Shown one piece after another: positions 1 through 11,273 of a DNA stretch of 64,000 nucleotides. Within the stretch, counting starts at the first letter, position 1. Every line of letters starts with the position of its first letter. The position numbers and the translations under genes were made by a program. The DNA is from Lepraria neglecta (taxonomy: Eukaryota > Ascomycota > Lecanoromycetes > Lecanorales > Stereocaulaceae). The stretch is from the NCBI GenBank assembly GCA_033220425.1, contig CM065651.1, positions 3,100,001 through 3,164,000 of the forward strand. Direction: 5' to 3'. The notes under the pieces were generated by a model, which was not told where the DNA came from, ran no database searches, and worked only from the letters and a program-made list of their open reading frames with translations.

Positions 1-249
1 GGTGGCCCGCAGTGTTGACATCCTTGAGTTCCTTGATGGCTTGTTGGAGCTTATGACTTCAATGGTATTATTGTTCGTTGCTTGAACAGAATCTTGAACA
101 TATTGGATTCCGGTGTCTGGTAACATGGCCCAAGCGTATTCCCTCTCCAAGCCTAGATTTGGGTTGTTGTATTGAACATGTTTTTCCGAACCCCAGTTAA
201 GGTGTTCCAGAATGGGACGGACCTCTTCGCCAAAGTGATTGCAACTGTC

Positions 250-3200
250 AGACAGTCAATAGAATTCCTTTTATCTCTTTCGCAACGTCAAATATCATAG
301 AGTCAAGGGTAACTCCCGATAGGAACATCCTGAAGGGGGGGAGCCTGGTTTCCTCTGGGGCGTCTGAAACGATGCCGATCTGACCTCTTTCTGCACACCT
401 GTCACGCATCCCAATGATGCTCTGCATCTTTCCAATCATCTCGTCATGACGGCCAAAGAAATGGGTCTGATATAGTGTATTGAGATTGTTCAGGAGTTTA
501 TAAATCTAATTCGGCGTATCGTGGATCATTCGGTAAAAATTCTGAATCATTACCGGGTGGGTTGGTGCCCATTCCTTGTAGTTGTGCACTTTTTGATGCT
601 GCTGCTTGCAGCGAACGAGCTTCTCGCTCGAGTTTCTTACGCGCTTTGTGGATGCTGTCAAGCTCTAGCCAGGTTCCGAAGATGGATGCCATGGCTATCT
701 ATGAGAAGTGTAGAGGAAAAATGTTGGGTTCATTGTGCGATCCAATGGCTAGTGCCCGTGGAGCCAATGCTCGTGGAGCCAGTCATAGCAGCAGTTTGAT
801 AATTGCATCTGGATGCACCTTGGCAGCTATCGAGCTTGATTTACGAAGCTCGCCGAAACAGGTATTCTTTTGTCTTGATCACGAGGCGTATACTTTTGTG
901 CCTGACCTTGTATCGATTGCTGTACGAAGTCTCAATCAAAGCAGAAGATTTGAAAAATCGATGACGGCCGTTTTTGGGCGCCTGCGACTACACCGTTTTC
1001 GTCGAGAAAATGATTGATGCCTTGAGTGGTTGGCCAAAGTTGTTCAAGCGTCCACTCTCCACGACTCAAGATATTGAACCACACAGGACCTCCTGCGTAG
1101 GCTTTTGTGTTTTGATGGTTATGTGCGAAGACTGAGGATCTGGAAGGTATCAAATGAGTGTCAGGCTGATATAGAAATCGGTTCTAACTTTATTCCCGAG
1201 CTGACTCCTTGCTCTCAGCCTCTCAATCTCACTCGTCCTTCTCGTCGCTTGGGCATGGCCCGTACTGAACACGTTTGGCTCTGGTCTCCACCAGTAATCT
1301 TGAGCATCTTACAACAGGGACGATTGATGGTCATGAGACGTTTCGATAATGAGCCTCCGAGCCACTTGTGGGCTGCATATTTTTTGATATATGTAGAAAC
1401 CGTCGAACAGGTGAGTGATTGGGCAGCTCTTAACCATATCAGCTTGTGAGTCTGCTTGAAACCAGATTAATGTGCGACTTGCAGTACATGATTTGTCTGC
1501 GTCCTCGTGATGACTGAACCAGTAGGATGTCATCCAAAGCTTGCTTGAGTTCGTCTGATTTTCAGTTGCTTGTTCCGATCATCAATCTTTTTCTTCCTCG
1601 ACTCGAGATCTTTCTTAGTCTGCCAATGCTTTCTTGGCTTTGCATTTTGTACGCTAGCAAGCTGCTTGGCCGTGTAATTGCCGCAGGTGTAGGGTCTTTA
1701 TCGATTGGCACATAGGCTTAGCTACTGTCAGCTGAAGCAAGTTCTCTGCAACTTTTCTGCCCTTTTCATCGTGTCCTGTCATGGACGGCTCTGATGATCA
1801 TGTCCGGACCCTACTGGTCGGCCGATCTTGCGCTCTTGAGGCGGAGAGGCTAGCTTCGCCTCGGTCTCTTTGAGAATTGTGCTGTGTTCGAAAGAATCTG
1901 GTAGGGTCCAGTCAAACTTGATGGACATTTCGCAGTATACCTTCCGAACTGAATAGATAAAGTCAACAGACTCAACTTTCAAAAATTCCTCCATGAAACT
2001 TTTCCAGTTTCCGCTTTCGGAGGTCTGATGCAAGGGCTTCGAACTCCCCTTCAAAAGGGTTGAGGTTGTTGTGCTGACCATCGCAGGTGACCAAAGGGTG
2101 CCCTTTGCACGAGCCGAAATTCTTATATAGCCGAGTAGATGCAGTTCCTGCGCAGTCGTCAAGATTGAGAACTCTGAATCTAGGCAAATCAACGAGAGCG
2201 CGAGTGAGGACCTTCTTAGCGACCAACGTGTTCGAGTTCCCCCCTGATGGGAGTCAAAGACCCTCCCAGCTGGATTTGATGAAGCGCATGCGGGATCTGT
2301 TTTTCATATATACTTACATCGAACACAACATCCGCGAACCTAATCTGACACCAATGTGTGACGATATAAGTTGAGGGAGCTCGCGTTTTTGACATCGTAC
2401 ATCAATAGTGCGCAGTCGGTGGCGAGGCCTTTGAGCCCTTCGTCTGCTCTGACTTGGTTCAGATATGTATTACCATTGAAGATATGCAATGAGACATCCG
2501 AGGACTGTAGAGTGATCTGGACATATTTGGTGCTCGCATGGCCCAGAGGAATTGTGAAAGCGTGTTTCCACCTTCTTAGAACACCTAGAGCTCTTATGCA
2601 CCGAAATTCAACATCTGGCCCCATTTCATCGGTGGTAATCACCTGGCGGCAGTGCGTAGGAGTTGTTATCGTACTTCATCAGATGATGTTCTTGATAGTC
2701 ATGATTGGAAAAGGGAGTGTTTGTAAAGGATGAAGGGTATGATGATGGCAGAAGTGAGTTGAAAGTGCTTGCTCCGCGTCCATACAAGAGCCGAGATGGT
2801 GGGTGTCATTGTGTCTTGCACCCAAACCCTCATATTACAATTGTGTACGTAACCTTTGATGCGAGGAAGCAAAGCAATTCTCATGGTCTTGTGTTCAAAG
2901 ACGATGATAATCGAGACCTCGTATGCCGGCTTTAGTCATTATGTCAACGTGCTGGCAATGATTCGGGATTTGGGCACGCGTATTAGCCACGCTACTTCTC
3001 GGCGGTCGGCTGATGCTGAGATGGACGTGCGTAGTATAAGTGTAGTGTGTGTGAATCTTGAAAGTGGGGAACGATATGTGAAGGACCCGTTTGGTATCAT
3101 AGAGACACTCTCTTTCGACCGAAGATAGGTAGTGAAAGGTTCGATATGGAGTTGTATAGTAATGATTTGGGGTTCCAGGAATGGCTGGAATGGTTCAATC

Positions 3201-3995
3201 AGTTATAAGGATAGCCCGGTAGGCATTGCAGGTTTCACAGAGTAGATGGGACTTTGGGACTATTCTTGGATACTCTTTCAGTCCGTCTCAGAGGATTTGG
3301 GTGTTTGCCCATTCTGAGGTGCTTCGTTTTATATGTTGAGGTCGATCTTCCGTGAAGGCTTCGATGGTGGTATAAGAACATGGCTTGATAACTATAAGTG
3401 TATCGGTGTCAGAAGCACCTCATCTGGGAAAGTCGGGAAGTTCGTTATCCCTGAAAATGCTCTCTTTTGCTGTGTGTTTATACCAATTCAGCGAGGCTGG
3501 GGACTAGATAGGGAGACCACACCAGCATAACCTGCCCTTCTAGGACATTGAAAAAAGAGACGATAAGGGTGCCTGCCAAAGGGAGCATGAGATGAAGAAG
3601 CTGGTTTAGTAAGAAGCCAGCCAACAAGAGACACACAAGGCTGTATATTAGTCTGGACATTGAAGATCAAGCGTCGGAGAGTAGGTAACGAAGTATGTGA
3701 ACTCGATTGAGAACTTGGAATTATCCAGCTTCTAAGGTAGTATAAACGTTCGAGAAAGTGAGTTTGGATATTAACAATGCCGACGCGTTGTTTATGTACT
3801 AAACTCACAAGTGCCGGGCGGCAGGTGTGATCTACTAGCACGCTCAGATTTCTGTATTACTCAGCATGCTGAGGCAACGGTTTGAGGCCTGGTGCCGGCT
3901 GGATTTGCTTTCTGCCCGTGTGTTCGAGCTTCTCTGCCATTCGTTGAATGACGAGAACCGTTTGCTTATGACAGTTTTGTAGATTCTCGAGCATG
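250..3995 (-). pseudogene. decayed coding-like region, family not recognised
   Basis: The minus strand holds a string of protein-like pieces in changing frames, none with a complete gene structure. Examples are 3994-3857 (45 codons starting MLENLQNCHKQTVLVIQ), 2642-2340 (containing GVLRRWKHAFTIPLGH), 2226-1972 (RALVDLPRFRVLNLDDCAG), 2192-1779 (overlapping it in another frame), about 1680-1530 (lysine-rich, ESRKKKIDDRNKQLK), 1153-932 (AYAGGPVWFNILSRGEW) and 692-498 (a basic helical stretch ending NDPRYAELDL). Some frame changes could be introns, but several neighbouring pieces abut or overlap without splice sites, which suggests frameshifts. Between about 2700 and 3130 either strand could be read. 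I do not recognise a domain. It could be one long dead gene or two. The 5' limit and the left end are not defined. Confidence 0.3.
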
Positions 3996-4269
3996 CGATG
4001 AGCTTTTGCATTGGGTCAAAGTAATACAGTATCAAAGAAAACTTCGGCAGGACTTGTTCAAAAACCCGTCACCTATCTTAGCAGTCAAAGCGTCTCCAAG
4101 AGCCGGCCCTTAAGGTTAGCGGCAGTTCGATGATTCTTGAGCTCGCTCCTTCTGCGGGCAATGCTCATTGTTAAAGTCCCACACATCTGACATAACGGCT
4201 AGAGTGAAAAGAGATTGATCAAATGATTAGTATGTCTGTAAATTATAGAAGTGAACGTGCTCGGGAAAT

Positions 4270-5560
4270 ATGAAATGTATCTTCTTGTGGTATACCGTCT
4301 AGCTTCACCTCCCTAGCCTAGAATGCTGTTGCGCTGCTGACCAGAGGCTCATCTTCTTGCGAGTCGTCCTCCAGCTTTCGCTTGGTCAGATGGAGGGACT
4401 TCGTCATCTTGCCAGTCTTACCACTATCCTTACATTGAACGTCTCTGATCGGGTCTGGATCGTCACATGTATCCAGACACTCCGTTATGCAGCGCTTGTC
4501 TGCGTCCTTTGGGATTTTAACATTGATACTGGTCGGCCATTAACACGTCGTCATTGCCTCCTACAAGTTGTATAGCGATGATAGGCTCATCGCCGTAGCC
4601 AGCAAATCCTCCACCGTCCAGATCTCGCTTCTTAGCTGATGACGTTGTTAAAACAATGGACATAGGATGGGTGGGGCAATAGCCTCGCGTTTCGAGCCCA
4701 CAAATTGCCTCTCTAACTCTTTGTGTACCACATTGGCGATGGACTTCAGCCCATAAATGGCGTGTACCGGTTAGGATCTTCGTGGGACTCTAGCAGTAGG
4801 ATCTGTCGTTGAGGCTTACCGGAGTCACCAATCTCTTGCTTATTGTCGGCTTTCACACGCAGGAAACTCCAGAAAGGACAGGTGAACAGGCATTCCTTGA
4901 AATCACTAGCCTCGTTTCAAGGGTGAAGAAATCCATTCAGCATTCTATTGTCAATGCACCCTTATCGCGAAGCACTTAGACAAGCGTATCGACAGGGTCC
5001 GTGTATGCGATAGTGAAGTAAAATGAGCCCTCGAGAACCTGGTACTCTCCTTCAGAAGCAAGCTTGGCATCAATAGCTTCATCCCGCGCCTTCAGTGCCT
5101 CATCCACGCGCTCCTGGAGAGTCTTGAACTGGCTCTTGAGAGCGTTGACCTTGGCATTGGCGCCGGCAAGATCGCCATACGTAGTTGTCAGATCCTTGCG
5201 TACTTGGTAGAGTATGTCCTGGCTGTCACTGGGAACAATAGAGTTTGAAGACTACTTGCCGGCTGGGTTCATTATGTTCGTTGCTATGTTGGAATGCTTG
5301 CTAATTCTCAAGCATGTCACCACGAATCTTGTCAGCGACGTCTTCACAAGTATCCAGTACAATGACAGTTGAAGTCATGGTCGTAAAGCTCACGTTGCTA
5401 GGGAGAGCTCCCTCGAAGATTCCAGCTGTAGTGGATTCCCTGGCGGCGACTAGGCGCTGGGTGACCTCCTCCGCTCGTTCCCACTGGTTAGTCACGTTGG
5501 GCAACGAATGGGCCTTCTCCATCTTTCAGACCGCCGTGAAAAGAACGTGTATATGTATAT
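4270..5560 (-). pseudogene. broken coiled-coil gene, family not recognised
   Basis: Minus-strand fragments keep strong protein character but change frame several times. In order they are: 5522-5301 (RAEEVTQRLVAARES, then TVIVLDTCEDVADKIRG); 5245-4985 (a clear coiled coil with KVNALKSQFKTLQERVDEAL); about 4923-4760 (FKECLFTCPFWSFLRVKAD and QILLLESHEDPNRYTPF); 4790-4670 (HAIYGLKSIANVVHKELER); 4665-4530 (LTTSSAKKRDLDGGGFAGY); and 4545-4330 (IPKDADKRCITECLDTC, then a charged tail). A TAG lies just before the coiled coil and a TAA just after it. The frame changes at the joins near 4920, 4790 and 4535 have no matching splice sites that I can see. Some stops fit C-to-T changes of CAA or CAG codons, as RIP would make, but this is not proven. 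It ends about 150 bases from the kinase gene's stop and shares its strand. Function unknown. Confidence 0.45.
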
Positions 5561-5704
5561 AATTTCCCTAATGCGCAGATCATCGTCTCTAGACCTTGAC
5601 ACCTCCACGCAGCCTTCCCGATAATACCCATATGTTCAGCGAACATGGTGAGAATCCCCTGGAGCATACGATGCGTCCCCAAGCGACCTAATGGTACTGG
5701 CCGC

Positions 5705-7736
5705 TTACGGCCGATTTCTAGGTTGAAATCTTGTCTTACGGGTTGTCTTTCTTATCGCCTTTCGACGTTTGGCGCCGTTACGTACCGGAACCCGAGCCCG
5801 AGCAGGAGTTGGAGCCGGTGCTAGTGCTATTAATGGGACCGTGGCTTGTAGGGCCATTTGCTCCGCCCGTCGAGCTGCCTTCTTTACTAGAGGTTCGTTG
5901 CTGTCATCTTCCATGTCCCTCTTCCTCTTCGGTGGTCGAAGAACGAATGTGCTCTCTTCGGATGATTCAGCTCTTATCTGGGGTGGAGAAGGCAATACGC
6001 CGTTGCCTTTTGCTGCGGTGTTTGTTACACCTGGCATCTCAAGCGATCGTTGCGGCTGAGCATGATCCGCGAGCCAGGGTAAATGAAAACACTCGGAGAG
6101 GGTAGGCCTATCTTTGGCGTCAAAGGCCCCCATCCTACGTGCCGTTCCGAAGGCCTTTCTAAGGTCTGAGTCATTTGACTTGGCGAGCCTAGAAGCAATG
6201 GATTTGCCAACAGTCGCGTTCCAGCTTTCCTGAGTCCGTGGCGTGTCGGAGGGAAGCTTTATTCCTAGCAGAACCAGCAGCACCATTCCCGTGGAGTACA
6301 CGTCCACTTTGGCGTCATATGCGCCGTCGTGCTTCGCAGCATACACTTCAGGTGCCGAGTATGCATGCGTGCCAACAGAGGAATCTGCTGAAATCTTAAA
6401 CAAAGAAGCACAGCCAAAGTCGGCAAGTCTTATCCTCAGCGGATCTAGGGTATCCATTATTATGTTACCGAGTTTGGCATCTCGGTGGATGATTGATTGG
6501 GCATGGAGACATTCGAGGGCCTTGAGGATCTGATGTACTATGATTTTGACCTTTTCTCTGCTGAAGTGGCCCCTCTTTTTCATAACTGACATCAAGCTTC
6601 CCCGTTCGAACAACGGCATGACTATCGCGAAGCCATCTGGATATTCGAAAACATCGAGAATGGGAAGTAGGTTTTCCTATGAGGTATCAGATTTTGCTGC
6701 TTCAAGGTGAGAAAGAGGCTCATGCACTTACATGCTCTGCGACTTGCGGCGATACGATCGCTTCTCGATCCATGTATTTGTTTTTACCAGCTGCTCCCTC
6801 CTCGGAGGGGTCGCGGTAGGATAAAATTTTTACTGCAAACTTCTGTCCTGACTTAGGACAGACCCACTCACAGACAAATCCAAAGTTGCCGTGGCCGAGC
6901 TCCGGCAAGCCTTTGAAGCCCTTTAGTGAGCCTGGCTTTGCTTTGTTGAAGATCGTGAGAGGTCGACCCGGATGATTCGGTACTTGGCTCCTGCAGGCCG
7001 GAAGCGCTGGCGTTTGTGTGATCACTTGATGCCGCTTGAAGCGAAATGTCGAAAAGATTGTCCGTGCGCAAAGATCTGACTGGCGTGAGTCTGAACAACA
7101 TGTCGTGTAGCTGTATTCGCGACTCCTGCAGAATTTGTTTTGACCTACGTCCAATGGCAGCATTGTTCAGACGTACTTTACTGTCAAAACACTCCAGGTA
7201 GACGCTAGGCTCATGGTCGAACAAGTGAATCTCCAATGACTTCGGGCTGTTATGGGGGCATGGTATGATAATGTGGCACTCATCACCACTTCCAATGGTG
7301 TAGGAAGTGCCCGTGCTGCGGAAGACTATGACAGGTTCTGTCAGACGCGAAGGGACCGCGACCTGGTCAGCAGTTTCATTGGCTTGGGCGACGATCTCAA
7401 GCGTGTTGGGTGCGCCTCCAAGTACAATGTGAGCCAGCCATTCTGGGGAAAGGCTCCGTACGAACTCGCGAGACTTTGGGGAATCCGGAATGAGCGCCTA
7501 TGGATTTTCGAGTTAGCATTTAGTATGGAAGTAATCAGGTTATCCCGCAAGTGGGAACTAGAGAGTGAGCTAGAATTTGAGCGCAGAGCTGATCAAAGAA
7601 AACACGACTCGGAAATTTTAAGTTGGGCATGAGAGGGTATGTCGGATGGACGGAGCATCCAACAAAATAGAAGCTAGAAAATACTTACTGCGGTGATTTC
7701 TGGGTCTTCACAGGTCAATACCACGTACGAGCCCAT
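5705..7736 (-). CDS. FHA-domain serine/threonine protein kinase
   Basis: Predicted 577-residue kinase in four exons: 7736-7689, 7497-6984, 6931-6732 and 6676-5705. The ATG at 7736 gives MGSYVVLTCEDPEITA before a GTAAGT donor. The first intron (191 nt) ends after a TGCTAAC branch site. Residues about 60-130 look like an FHA phosphothreonine-binding domain (RSTGTSYTIGSGDECHIII, then LEIHLFDHEPSVYLEC). Residues about 190-455 form the kinase: glycine loop ELGHGNFGFV, VAIK-type lysine in FAVKIL, catalytic loop HRDAKLGNIIMD near 318, ADFG near 340 and SAPEVY. The C-terminus is basic and disordered. FHA plus kinase recalls the Rad53/Chk2/Dun1 checkpoint kinases, but the catalytic loop is divergent (HRDAKLGN, not HRDLKPEN) and the tail has no second FHA. 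I therefore call the family, not the orthologue. The 52-nt intron between FHA and kinase is the least certain border. Confidence 0.88.
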
Positions 7737-8659
7737 CGAAGCAACGAGTATGGCTGATCAATGGGCGAATGCGAGCGGTAGAGCGGAGTGGTGGGTATCG
7801 TGAGATATGTTGGTATGGGGAGTATGCTGATGTTGTGTACTGGTATTGTGTTGTGTTGGGTTGATTGTGAAAGATCTGTAAGACGATGATGCATGGAGAA
7901 AGGGGATAGAAGAAAAGCAGGGGAAGCGAGTTGGACGATCATAAGGTACCCTCAATGGTCATTGACACAAAAGTGTTAGCGTGCTCATTGTGTGTTGCTC
8001 AAGGATGTGTGTGATGGGAGCAGCTTGGTCAAATATGATCAATGACACTGAACACCATCACGGAAACCTTGTGCCATCAGAGTGAAGACCATAGCAAGAC
8101 CGCGGATCCTGACCATGAATGTTGGGTAACATGTCAGTTCTCGACACACCAGTTCACTGTAACCTAGACCTAGTTCAGTGATAGATGTGGCAAGAAATGG
8201 AAGCCTGGCGGTAGATCATGTGCCATGTTGTCCACCTTCGACGCATATCAACGTAGCTGTATCAGCTGTGAGTGAAGAAGATGACAAAGGCACTACTGTT
8301 AGTCTGTGGCTTGAATAACACATGCATCAGTTATCTTCACCTTAAAAGCACTTCGAACTCCCAATCCTCCTAGTCACTTACATACCATAACTCACTCGTG
8401 ATCCTTCCAACACCTTCACATTGTCATGCCAGGCTTGCATACACTCAAGGTTTAGGATACTCGTTATCTCAAGCAAAGCAGTCCTTCAACTCCAAGTCAT
8501 CCACCCGAAGAAATCAGACTTCAAGCTGTCATTGAACGGACTCTAGGCAGAGCTGTCATCATTCGCCATTCTCAAGTCTGATCCAGCATTCTCGAACAAG
8601 AACAGCATTCAAAACGCTTATAACACACCTCTTTCACATTGAAGAACAGGCAGACCACA
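7737..8659. other. intergenic region between divergent genes
   Basis: About 920 bases separate the kinase start (minus) from the three-module gene start (plus), so it should hold both promoters. The first 220 bases are rich in CA/TA on the minus strand and give two overlapping short minus frames with low-complexity Ser/Pro/His translation, which I read as 5' leader rather than coding. I see no RNA gene. Confidence 0.5.
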
Positions 8660-9830
8660 ATGGCCACGAGATATCACCCGTACCGTCGTCCAGCTTCCTC
8701 TTCCACTCCCAGGTCTAGTCCTCGTCAATCGCCTCGTGACCAAAAGTACAATTCCGCCCTGACTGCAAAGAGTTCGGACCCAGCCGGGAACGCAGTGGTG
8801 ACTTCACTGCGAGCAGAGGAGGCGGCTAAGGTCAAAGAGCCCGACTGGAATGATTTTGATGCTGCTAGGTACTGGCTTGAGCAGCGCTACCGTCCAGGCG
8901 ACGCTGAACTGGGCTCTCCACTTTTTCAGTACATAACCAAGCTGCAGATGAAACTCCAGCGGAACCGCAAGATCCCGAACCCTTGGTTGGGACCATATTA
9001 TCTGGGCACGATGTTGTCCGATAGGGAGTTGGACAGGTTCATTCATGAGTATCCCAAAGCGAAATATGTGCATTCCCCAACAAGAAGCCAATTTACCAAG
9101 ACCCACCACTAAGCCCAACACTTACTTGGTGTGACCCATCTTGTTCGTTCATCGACCTCGATACAGCTAAACTTATCAAAGAACCCAACTGGAAGGATGC
9201 TGAGACTTCAAGGGCATGGCTTGAACAGCGTTATTGTCCAGATGGCGCACATCTCGGGTCTCCCCTTTTTCGATACATGACGGATTGCTTTTGCGGTGTG
9301 CGGCCCTCGTACTTTATCCCGTCCTTGTGGTTAGGCGAGCTAATCTCATGGGAGGAACTCAAGAGATGGAACTACGGACAGAATGAGAGCAAGTGCACAT
9401 GGGTTCTCGACAAAACAAAGGAGCCCTTGTATCCAGACCCTCCGCTAAGTGACGGCCCGGAAGACACCCGTCACACTCACTGGTCGCAGCTAAATTGGGC
9501 TGATGGGTCCTCTCCTTTTCAGGACCTTGGTTCAGCGGGGCTCATAGTAGAGCCCAGATGGTGCGACAAGGAAGCCTCGAAGGGATGGTTGGAACAACGA
9601 TATGGTGCGGGCGACGGCTCTGCGGGTTCGCCACTCCTTCAGTACATGATGGACCTGTACAATGGTCCCCACTTTCGACACATTCCGCCATCGGGGCATT
9701 ATAGCTATATGCTTTCTTTCGACGAAATGGGTCGTTTCTCGGGTGAATTTGGTCATGCCATGCATTGGGACGAAAATATGAAGCCTCTATATCCGGACGG
9801 GAGTTCACCGTTTTCATCCCAGTCATGAGG
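8660..9830 (+). pseudogene. three-module repeat gene with an internal frameshift
   Basis: The first ATG is at 8660 (MATRYHPYRRPASSS). After a Ser/Arg-rich head come three copies of a module of about 115-123 residues, starting near 8834, 9178 and 9547. Each copy carries EPxW, then WLEQRY with a following GD or DG pair, then a GSPL-aromatic-or-Leu-QYM-like line, then an acidic/aromatic stretch ending in (L/I)YxDPPLS-like text. Copy 1 is in one frame and stops at 9112. Its continuation (NKKPIYQDPPLSPTLTW) lies in the frame of copies 2 and 3, which stays open to 9830. The switch falls between about 9068 and 9090, next to a run of four C. I found no intron that repairs the frame, so this is a real frameshift or a sequencing error. 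A basic tail (SQTPKRPKRTNTEKR) follows at 9824-9968 in a third frame. I do not recognise the module; no catalytic motif is evident. Confidence 0.55.
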
Positions 9831-9984
9831 AATAGCAGTAATAGTAGGAAGCCCAGCCAGACACCAAAGCGTCCAAAGCGCACAAATACAGAGAAGCGGC
9901 AGGACCAAGAAGCAAGTGTGGGAAAACTCCGCTCCGGAATTGCTAAACGCAAACACAAGAAGCCAGGTGTGTAGTACTTTCACA

Positions 9985-10690
9985 TGACCAAAACGCGCAG
10001 ATGACTAACATATTACAGAACTCGTATGTCTTGAATTCAAAGGTCGAAAAGGAGTACAAGCGAAGCAGGCCAAAGCCGGCGCGAGCCGCTAGAGAGTGTC
10101 GACAGGCAGCAGAGGCTGTAGGGCAGAGGGTTCACCACACTGAGGATGCAGCTCCTGGCGTCAGGCAAATGGCTTCTGGTTCTGGACCGAAACCCGAACT
10201 CGGGGCATCATCATAGGTTTCGCGAAGGATGGAGGTGGCAAGGCAGCTGGTATACGTCCACTAGCTGTCAAGACGCAAGCGGTCAACGTAACAAGGATCA
10301 TGCTCGACGACATCGAAGATCGGCGGAGATTTCCCACGATAGAGAGACGAATATTTCAGTGGTGGCGAGAGAAAGAAGTGATACCATCGGTGGAGCATAA
10401 GGCCAACGTCGTACCAGACATTGGGTGAAGGGACCACAATGGATGGTGGAGACCCGCTGCCGAGCATCAGCAGGTAAAAACGACAGGCGTGAGTGGAAGT
10501 TGCACATGGGCAAGCTATGTGGCGGGCTATCGAAGCGAAGATTTGAGAAATCTGGTTATTGTCTCCTTCGAGAGGAGAATCGAAGAGGAGACTCGAAGAA
10601 GGCGGGCGGTCGATGGGCGAGCTACTGGTGCGGCTTGATCGACAACGGGAAAGGCTATGAGGGGGTCAGCACTTCTTACAGTGGACGATT
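9985..10690 (+). other. coding-like scraps downstream of the three-module gene
   Basis: A possible intron (donor GTGTGT near 9966, branch CTAAC, acceptor TTACAG at 10019) leads into a basic open frame ending at 10216 (VEKEYKRSRPKPARAARE). Another plus frame from about 10164 to 10429 reads well as protein (GIIIGFAKDGGGKAAGIRP, then TRIMLDDIEDRRRFPTI and RRIFQWWREKEVIPSVE). It meets one TGA and continues open to about 10654 (YRSEDLRNLVIVSFERRIEE). These may be 3' exons of the frameshifted gene or a separate broken gene. No domain recognised. Confidence 0.3.
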
Positions 10691-11042
10691 TGACCAGACC
10701 TAATTGAAAGAAGTGATGTGGTAGCGAGAGAGTGCAAGGTTGGATTTGCTCTGGAGTACCTTCATGCGGTTCTGTTCAGTTAATGCAAGGGTTTCTGACG
10801 TTTTCTGGCGTTTAAAAGTTTCTATTGAATGCAAGAATTTGTAACTATTATGTCTTGAAGCCTGATACTCGTCGCTCAATTGCATGATGTTCACTGAATT
10901 CGGTCATTTTGGACCTTTCTGCTCAAGAAATTCAAGCACGTGGCTTATTCTCCACTCCTTGAGTGTGATGTGTGTAATATTAGCAGCTAGCTGAGCATGT
11001 CATTCGGCAAAGTAGTAGGAGAAGTCCAGCCCTTACGGTAGT

Positions 11043-11122
11043 ACTGCGAGGGCATACCACTGTGAGGTCACATCACTGTGAGGGCTTACCGCCGCGAAGG
11101 CTTACCACTGTGAAGGCATATC
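11043..11122. repeat. minisatellite, five 16-bp units
   Basis: Five consecutive 16-base units resemble ACTGTGAGGGCTTACC, with one to five changes per copy. The array lies in the spacer between the coding-like scraps and the 3' end of the F-box gene. No function is implied. Confidence 0.85.
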
Positions 11123-11273
11123 GTTATTGATACAACCCCATTTGTGCTTCGAATGCTTCCGACATTGACACGCTGGTCAACTGCTGAAATTCAAGTGCTT
11201 TTGATCTTGCCTCTTCGCAGCGTTTCAATAGCATACCACTACATAGCTTCTTCTGCATGGCGCCCAATATCTT

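Noticed and set aside
7252-7632. 126-codon plus frame inside the FHA-kinase gene
   Set aside because: The opposite strand gives the FHA domain with correct splice sites. The plus frame has no domain.
7715-7955. Two overlapping minus-strand frames with Ser/Pro/His-rich translation
   Set aside because: They lie immediately upstream of the kinase ATG, are low in complexity, and read as leader sequence.
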